This document shows, piece after piece, positions 58,941 to 64,000 of a stretch of DNA of 64,000 nt (the first letter of the stretch is position 1; each line of letters opens with the position of its first letter). The DNA comes from Cohnella endophytica (GTDB lineage Bacteria > Bacillota > Bacilli > Paenibacillales > Paenibacillaceae), in assembly GCF_003628305.1 (NCBI RefSeq), contig NZ_RBZM01000011.1, forward strand, positions 182,146 to 246,145, read 5' to 3'. The notes under the pieces are model-generated. The model was not told the origin of the DNA and searched no databases. It saw only the letters and a list, made by a program, of their open reading frames with translations. Made by a program: the position numbers and the translations under genes.

Positions 58941-60431
58941 TCATTTGAAAGCCATGGCCGCCTTAACCGCTTTCTGCCAGCCCCCGTACAAACGCCCTCG
59001 CTCGCCCTCGTCCATCCCCGGTACGAAGGAACGATCCATGCTCCACTGCCGCGAGATCATTTCCGCGCTTTCCCAGAAGCCCACCGCAAGCCCTGCCAGA
59101 TATGCCGCGCCAAGCGCCGTCGTCTCGTTCACGACCGGGCGTTCGACCGGAACGCCCAGAATGTCGCTCTGGAACCGCATGAGAAAATCGTTCCTCACGG
59201 CTCCTCCGTCCACTCGCAGCGTTTTCAAGGAAATGCCCGAATCCGCCTCCATCGCGGTTAGAACATCTTTCGTCTGATAGGCTAGCGACTCCAGCGTCGC
59301 GCGAACGAAATGCTCCTTCTTCGTGCCGCGGGTCAAGCCGAACACCGCTCCTCGAACGTCGCTGTCCCAGTAAGGCGTCCCGAGTCCCACGAACGCCGGA
59401 ACGACGTACACGCCCTCCGTGGACGCTACCCTTTCCGCGTAACGTTCGCTTTCTTTCGCATCGGAGAACATCCGTAAGCCGTCGCGAAGCCATTGGATCG
59501 CCGAGCCCGCGACGAAGATGCTGCCCTCCAGCGCATACTCCACTTTGCTTCCGATGCCCCAAGCGATTGTCGTAAGCAAACCATGCTCGGATGCGACCGC
59601 TTGATCGCCCGTGTTCATCAGCATGAAGCAGCCCGTGCCGTAAGTATTTTTGGCCATCCCTTTCTCGAAGCAAGCTTGCCCGAACAACGCCGCCTGCTGG
59701 TCGCCCGCAATGCCCGCTATCGGAATCTCGCACCCGAAAAAATGCTGCGTATCCGTATGCCCATATACTTCCGAAGAAGATTTCACCTCCGGAAGCATCG
59801 ATTCCGGTATGTCGAGAATACCAAGCAATTCCTTATCCCATCTCAGTTCGTGGATGTTGTACATCAACGTTCGAGAGGCATTCGTATAGTCGGTTACGTG
59901 AACCTTACGTCCCGTAAGCCGCCAGATGAGCCAAGTGTCGATCGTGCCGAACATGAGCTTTCCTTGCTCCGCCTTTTCCTTGGCCCCTTCGACTTCGTCC
60001 AAGATCCACTTTACCTTCGTCCCCGAGAAATACGCATCGATGATGAGGCCCGTCTTGCGCTTGAACTTCTCCTCGTGCCCCTCGTTCTTCAGACGCTCGC
60101 AAATGTCGGACGTCTGCCTCGATTGCCACACGATCGCGTTATAGACGGGCATTCCCGTCTCGCGGTCCCACACGACGGCCGTTTCCCGCTGGTTCGTGAT
60201 CCCGATGCCGGCGATCTGCTCGGGCTTGATTCCGGTCTCCGACAGCACGGTAGCGATGACCGCAAGCACCGACCCCCAGATTTCGTTCGGATGATGTTCC
60301 ACCCACCCCGGATTCGGAAAATATTGCTTGAACTCTTGCTGGGCCATGCGCACGATACGGCCCGCGGAATCGAAGAGAATCGCTCGCGAACTGGTCGTGC
60401 CCTGATCCAACGCCATCATATATCGATCCAT
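58941..60431 (-). CDS. glpK: Glycerol kinase
   Basis: A 496-residue FGGY kinase, the usual length, that phosphorylates glycerol with ATP. Hallmarks are ALDQGTTSSRAILFD at the start, GITNQRETAVVWD, NTYGTGCFMLMNTG and the signature DGGAVRNDFLMRFQSDILG (shortened to GGAVRNDFLMRFQ). The loop with His (SRTLMYNI, KRKTGLIIDAYFSGTK) is as in Gram-positive enzymes regulated by PTS phosphorylation. GGAGG precedes the ATG. It follows glpP after 11 bases. No glpF facilitator gene lies in this operon. Confidence 0.96.
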   Translation of the reverse strand: MDRYMMALDQGTTSSRAILFDSAGRIVRMAQQEFKQYFPNPGWVEHHPNEIWGSVLAVIATVLSETGIKPEQIAGIGITNQRETAVVWDRETGMPVYNAIVWQSRQTSDICERLKNEGHEEKFKRKTGLIIDAYFSGTKVKWILDEVEGAKEKAEQGKLMFGTIDTWLIWRLTGRKVHVTDYTNASRTLMYNIHELRWDKELLGILDIPESMLPEVKSSSEVYGHTDTQHFFGCEIPIAGIAGDQQAALFGQACFEKGMAKNTYGTGCFMLMNTGDQAVASEHGLLTTIAWGIGSKVEYALEGSIFVAGSAIQWLRDGLRMFSDAKESERYAERVASTEGVYVVPAFVGLGTPYWDSDVRGAVFGLTRGTKKEHFVRATLESLAYQTKDVLTAMEADSGISLKTLRVDGGAVRNDFLMRFQSDILGVPVERPVVNETTALGAAYLAGLAVGFWESAEMISRQWSMDRSFVPGMDEGERGRLYGGWQKAVKAAMAFK

Positions 60432-60442
60432 GAGAACGCCTC

Positions 60443-61021
60443 CTAACCTTGTTTAACCGATTTTCCCGGGGGATGACCCCACATGCCCGTCTTGCTGGTC
60501 GATACCGCGATCGCTCCCGCCCCGAACAGGACGGGCAGATCTTCCAAACCGTCGATGAAGCCGCCGAGAATAATATCCACTCCCGTTTCCTTGGCGATCT
60601 TGCCGATCTGCGGATGGGAATAGCTGGGGAGAATCTCGATGTAGTCCGGTTTAATATGGGCCGCCGAATTAATAATCGTCTTGACCGAGTGGGAATCGAT
60701 GAGGAAGCCGCGCTGGATCGCCATCAAGCCATGCTTCTTCGCGTGAATAAGACTGGAAGTACGCGTGCTGATCACGCCGTCGACCTTAATCGCTTTCGCC
60801 AGGTAATGAACCGATGCCTCGTCTTCCTTAATGCCCCGCACCATGTCCAGATGCAAGAAAATGCGCTTGCCCGCGCGCTTGGCGCTGGAGACGATGCTCT
60901 CAAGCTGGATGAGCTCTCCTTCCAACAAGAAGATCACTTCCTGCGGGCAAGCAAGCGCCTGCTCGAACTCCTTCATGCTGCGCACCGCCGGTATGACCGA
61001 ATGCTCGCGCAATAATCCCAT
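60443..61021 (-). CDS. glpP: Glycerol operon antiterminator GlpP
   Basis: A 192-residue TIM-barrel-like RNA-binding regulator. With glycerol-3-phosphate bound, GlpP in Bacillus prevents termination in glp leader RNAs and stabilises the mRNA. Family stretches are FLLEGELIQLESIVSSAKRAG (cited as FLLEGELIQLES), VDGVISTRTSSLIHAKK and GGFIDGLEDLPVLFGAGAIA. The ATG at 61021 has GGTGAGG upstream; a GTG at 61030 is less likely. Upstream of it lies a promoter followed by a terminator, the expected GlpP target, so the operon is probably autoregulated. Confidence 0.94.
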   Translation of the reverse strand: MGLLREHSVIPAVRSMKEFEQALACPQEVIFLLEGELIQLESIVSSAKRAGKRIFLHLDMVRGIKEDEASVHYLAKAIKVDGVISTRTSSLIHAKKHGLMAIQRGFLIDSHSVKTIINSAAHIKPDYIEILPSYSHPQIGKIAKETGVDIILGGFIDGLEDLPVLFGAGAIAVSTSKTGMWGHPPGKSVKQG

Positions 61022-61120
61022 TAGCCTCACCCTTATCTCGATTCATGTTCTATGCACTCGTATCCATCATAGAACATATTCCCCAAACCCCAAAACTTCC
61101 CTTCCGGCAGGAGCGGAACA

Positions 61121-61194
61121 ACAAAAAAACAGCCGCAGATTAGGGCGCGCTCCATCGGAGGCGGCCCCAAATCCAACAGCTGTTCTCATCTTCT
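61121..61194 (-). terminator. Leader terminator of the glp operon
   Basis: On the reverse strand AACAGC...GATTTGGGGC pairs with GCCCTAATC...GCTGTT, followed by TTTTTTT. It lies between the promoter and glpP, the position of a GlpP-controlled antitermination site. It could also end transcripts from the upstream hydrolase gene. Confidence 0.75.
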
Positions 61195-61223
61195 CACAGC
61201 GAACGTATTTACTTGTTGGCTCC

Positions 61224-61251
61224 ATTATAAAGCATATCCGGAGTTTGTAAA
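61224..61251 (-). promoter_or_regulatory. Sigma-A promoter of the glpPKD operon
   Basis: TTTACA (61246-61251), 17 bases, TATAAT (61224-61229) on the reverse strand. The leader from here to the glpP start is about 195 bases. Confidence 0.75.
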
Positions 61252-61276
61252 CCCATGGGCCGAGATTTTACTTTCC

Positions 61277-63562
61277 TTATTCGGGCATCCATCCGAGATC
61301 GTCGAGCATGATCTTGCCCGGTCCCTCGTTGAAATAAAACGTCACCTCGGCCCATTCGGAAGGATCGAACGCGGGGTTCTCCGCGGCGAATCTTTCGAGC
61401 GGCAACTCGTAGGTCTGGTACACGGGTTCCTCGATATCCTTGAACTTTCCTTCGGACAATACCGATTCCATACCCGGCAACCACGTGAATTTCGTCGCGA
61501 CCTGAGGCTCCGTCTCCATGAACCGGCTTAGCGGCAATCTTGCGGCGTTTCCTGCTTCGTCGGCCACTTCGACGTCGATCGAGAGGCCAGCTTCCATCCG
61601 TTCCTCCAGCTTCGCGGCCTCATCCGGCGTTAACTCGTCTCCGAAAGGCTCTTCATCGGCTAAATCCCGTTCCATATTCGCCAAGGAGAACATCAAGATC
61701 GGAATATCCTCCAACTCGCCGATGGCCTCGGGACGAAGATGGACCGTATAAGAGCCTTTTTCTTTCCATTCCAGCTCTAACCCAGTATCGCCTTTGCCTT
61801 CTCCTTGTCGATCCCGGGCATCCGTATGCCGCCAATCCGTTAACGCCGTCGCTTCCGCCGTAACCCCTTCGGATAAGCGGATTCGATCCTGCCCGCTGAA
61901 ATCGGCGATGCGACGGAAGCCGCCGCTCTCGAACTGATTGAAGTATCTGGTTGCGGGGAGAAAGCTTAAGCCTGCCCGATAGTCGCGGAACAAAGAATCG
62001 TAGCTCTCGTCGTCTTGCAAAGTCGCTTCCAAGAATGCGGCGACGTACGTTTTCGCAACTTGGCGTTGATCTTCGGGCTCCAGCAGCTCTTTCGGGCGGA
62101 TGAACAGCGATGCCGGCAGAGCATTATCCGATTCCCCCCACTCCGTATTAAATTGGCTGTGGTTCGCGTCTTCGATATATAACGACGCCTTAAAAGCTTG
62201 CGTATTGCGCACGAACGACACGCGCCCGTATTGCCGATCGCCGTAGAAGTTCACCAGATCGGCATCCTTGGCTCCCTGCAACGTGAGGTAAGAAACGTCC
62301 TGCAATTCCGACCATTGGCCATCTATCGCCGTATCCGTCGGAGCCAGACCGATAACCGACCGTACCGTATAACTTGCCTGGTCGGGCAAACCCCTATCAT
62401 TCGGGAACCACCGCTCCCGGTCCGTCGCCATCGCGGCCGCCTGCCCTCCGCGGGAATGTCCGAGCAACGCGACATTCCCGAAGTCGATGCGACCGTAGAA
62501 GGGCGATTGCCGGTCGGCGTTGAATAGCTGCAGCTGTCCGATGTGCTTGAGCAGTAACCAGGCGCGTAGCTTCATGTCTTGATCGGGAATTCCGGACCAC
62601 ACCGAATAGTTCAGGAAATTCTCGTCTACCGAGATCGCGATAATACCTTTGCTGGCCAACAATTCGCCCAAATAACCGTAGCCGTCGTCCGAGAATTGCT
62701 CCATCAGGTGATTGCCGTGTACCATAAGCACGACCGGAAACGGACCTTCTCCATCCGGCATCCATACTCGCCCGTTCAAAGGCAGGCTCTTCTCGTCGAA
62801 GCCCCAGAACTTATCTCTCAGCCATGGCCAGTCCGATATCATCGACGAGGCGTCAACGGACGAGGACAGCTCTGCCGCATCCGGGCCGAATTCCGAACGG
62901 TGCAGGTCTTCGCCACTGCCGTAGGTGAAGGTTCTGAATTCGAAGTCGCCCGGCATCGAAGGGTCGGGAATCTGCGCGCCAAGCGCCTGAACGACCGCTT
63001 TGCCGTCGTCGGCAGCGGAATCGGCGTCAGCGCCGGAGCCTGCGAGCAAAAACCGCGGGTAGCCGGCGGTCGAGTAAGCCACGATTACGACGATTGCCGC
63101 CAAAGCCACTCTGCGGGTCCGGCGCATTCGCGCAATCCATCCCGCCGCTATCCCCAATCCCGCCGCGATAACGGTCACTGCCGTTCCGTATAAGATCGCG
63201 CCCCAGAGTCCGAACTGTGAGTCGTAAAGGATACAACACGCTAATATGCCCGAGTAGATTGTGCTTCCCGTCGTAAATCGGGGGATGCGGAGGCCGACTA
63301 AAGAAATAATAATCGTAATCGCCGCGGAGCAAACCGCGAACGCGATCGTATTTAACGCGAGACCCGCAAAGACATCGAACAATACCCCGAAGCCGGTCGG
63401 CATACCCATGGCGGAGAGCGCGACGCCCACGCAGCTTAACAGCCACAAGGCGACGATGGAGAATCTCCATATCCCTACGTCCCTCGCGTACATCCCCGAC
63501 AATCGTCGCTTGAGTCGGTCCTTTATTTTTCTTTTTGCAGTGATCCTATATTCAAGGTTCAT
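61277..63562 (-). CDS. Membrane-anchored alpha/beta hydrolase
   Basis: A 761-residue protein. The N-terminal about 185 residues contain five to six membrane helices. Then comes an alpha/beta hydrolase domain (about 240-520) with oxyanion region VVLMVHGNHLMEQ and the nucleophile elbow GHSRGG. A His candidate is EDANHSQFN. The last about 200 residues are beta-rich, like a carbohydrate- or lipid-binding module. Related secreted esterases or PAF-acetylhydrolase-like enzymes act on small esters; the substrate is unknown. It ends just before the glp promoter and has GAGGCG before the ATG. Confidence 0.8.
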   Translation of the reverse strand: MNLEYRITAKRKIKDRLKRRLSGMYARDVGIWRFSIVALWLLSCVGVALSAMGMPTGFGVLFDVFAGLALNTIAFAVCSAAITIIISLVGLRIPRFTTGSTIYSGILACCILYDSQFGLWGAILYGTAVTVIAAGLGIAAGWIARMRRTRRVALAAIVVIVAYSTAGYPRFLLAGSGADADSAADDGKAVVQALGAQIPDPSMPGDFEFRTFTYGSGEDLHRSEFGPDAAELSSSVDASSMISDWPWLRDKFWGFDEKSLPLNGRVWMPDGEGPFPVVLMVHGNHLMEQFSDDGYGYLGELLASKGIIAISVDENFLNYSVWSGIPDQDMKLRAWLLLKHIGQLQLFNADRQSPFYGRIDFGNVALLGHSRGGQAAAMATDRERWFPNDRGLPDQASYTVRSVIGLAPTDTAIDGQWSELQDVSYLTLQGAKDADLVNFYGDRQYGRVSFVRNTQAFKASLYIEDANHSQFNTEWGESDNALPASLFIRPKELLEPEDQRQVAKTYVAAFLEATLQDDESYDSLFRDYRAGLSFLPATRYFNQFESGGFRRIADFSGQDRIRLSEGVTAEATALTDWRHTDARDRQGEGKGDTGLELEWKEKGSYTVHLRPEAIGELEDIPILMFSLANMERDLADEEPFGDELTPDEAAKLEERMEAGLSIDVEVADEAGNAARLPLSRFMETEPQVATKFTWLPGMESVLSEGKFKDIEEPVYQTYELPLERFAAENPAFDPSEWAEVTFYFNEGPGKIMLDDLGWMPE

Positions 63563-63949
63563 AGATTTCGCCTCTATCGCTATCAGACTCGCTATCTTCC
63601 TTAATTATAAACCTTCCGGCCTTCTTTGAAGTACTCCAAAGTCTAGAAGTTAACTTTGGCTTCAGGTTTAAGCAGCGGCTCGACTCAAATCTGCTGGATG
63701 AACTTGTTTCGCCTCTGCACCTTTATGCCATACTTCTCTCTCATTCAACCTGCATTTCGTACATGTACTTAACCGGCTTTGTCTACTTCCCCAATTCAAC
63801 CTGCATTTCGTGCAGGTGAAATCGTCTAAAAGTGGCGATTAGTGTGAAAAAGGGGGGTTCGACATGTACAAAACTCCAAGGCCCCCTAATTAAACTGGAG
63901 TCTTGTCCCCCAATTGAATTAGACTATTTGTATAGGGGAGGCGGACAGT
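63563..63949. other. Intergenic region with repeats near the right edge
   Basis: This 387-base gap holds two 51-bp-spaced repeats (63743-63830) and, at about 63872-63905, an ACTCCA/TGGAGT inverted repeat upstream of the last frame. No gene is supported here. Confidence 0.5.
63743..63830. repeat. Two hairpin repeats, 51-bp pitch
   Basis: ATTCAACCTGCATTTCGT occurs at 63743 and again at 63794, exactly 51 bases apart. The second copy forms a perfect ACCTGCA-TTTCG-TGCAGGT hairpin. The core is the same CCTGCA/TGCAGG as the repeats at 12971-13037. Confidence 0.75.
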
Positions 63950-64000
63950 ATGCGTTTAGGGAAAGTGCTTGAGGAGAAACGAATGCAGATCGTAAGAGAA
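63950..64000 (+). CDS. Start of an unidentified gene, cut by the window
   Basis: ATG at 63950 with GGGGAGG upstream opens a frame of 17 codons (MRLGKVLEEKRMQIVRE) that continues beyond the window. The visible part is helical and basic, but too short to assign. Confidence 0.5.
   Translation, partial: MRLGKVLEEKRMQIVRE

Noticed and set aside
63872..64000. Insertion-sequence terminus at the right edge
   Set aside because: An ACTCCA/TGGAGT inverted repeat precedes the last frame, but only 17 codons are visible and no transposase feature can be recognised.

Overview
This window looks like chromosomal DNA from an endospore-forming member of the Paenibacillaceae, Cohnella- or Paenibacillus-like. 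The evidence is a complete gerA-type germinant receptor operon, a Qox-type aa3 quinol oxidase, a GlpP antiterminator operon, Gram-positive lipoprotein signals, AGGAGG-type ribosome binding sites, frequent TTG/GTG starts and moderately high GC. No rRNA, tRNA or CRISPR array was recognised. All gene names are assigned from sequence motifs read by eye.

Layout. 0.1-13 kb: a membrane cytochrome-molybdopterin oxidoreductase, a lipoprotein, a YhgE/Pip membrane protein with its TetR regulator, an AraC regulator divergent from a GH127 beta-L-arabinofuranosidase, thioredoxin, an Rrf2 regulator with a palindromic operator, an aldo/keto reductase, a DsbA/FrnE-like protein, and a LysR regulator divergent from a YeiH family exporter. 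12.7-16.4 kb: short hairpin repeats, a purine-riboswitch-controlled FAD dehydrogenase and glycerate kinase. 16.4-20.6 kb: the four-gene germinant receptor operon gerA-gerC-D subunit-gerB. 20.7-21.8 kb: a cation diffusion facilitator behind an attenuator-like leader. 21.8-26.1 kb: qoxABCD with a Rex/Fnr-like palindrome upstream. 26-33.8 kb: an orphan binding lipoprotein, a DUF1700-DUF4097 pair, a short-chain dehydrogenase, an 18-unit 52-bp tandem array, a WYL regulator and a VOC protein.

33.8-44.3 kb is signalling: a complete but CheY-less chemosensory operon (small XRE gene, cheA, cheW, mcp, cheR, cheB), an XRE regulator facing a very symmetric operator, and a soluble LacI-like sensor fused to PAS-GGDEF-EAL. 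44.5-56.2 kb is a surface-glycan neighbourhood: five glycosyltransferases, three of them GT2 fused to TPR-like repeats, next to Thr/Ser-rich repeat proteins and two small beta-rich paralogues, one behind a sporulation-type -10 element. 56.3-61.3 kb holds a ketopantoate reductase-like gene and a glpP-glpK-glpD operon with a promoter-terminator leader. The window ends with a membrane alpha/beta hydrolase, another 51-bp-pitch repeat and a cut-off reading frame.

The points most worth following are: a guanine-type aptamer whose terminator overlaps the aptamer itself, predicting an ON switch for a FAD dehydrogenase; the CDF leader, where a short reading frame stops in the terminator loop; three intergenic arrays with unrelated sequence but the same 51-52-bp pitch and one hairpin per unit; and the TPR-glycosyltransferase/repeat-protein cluster as a candidate spore-surface glycoprotein system.
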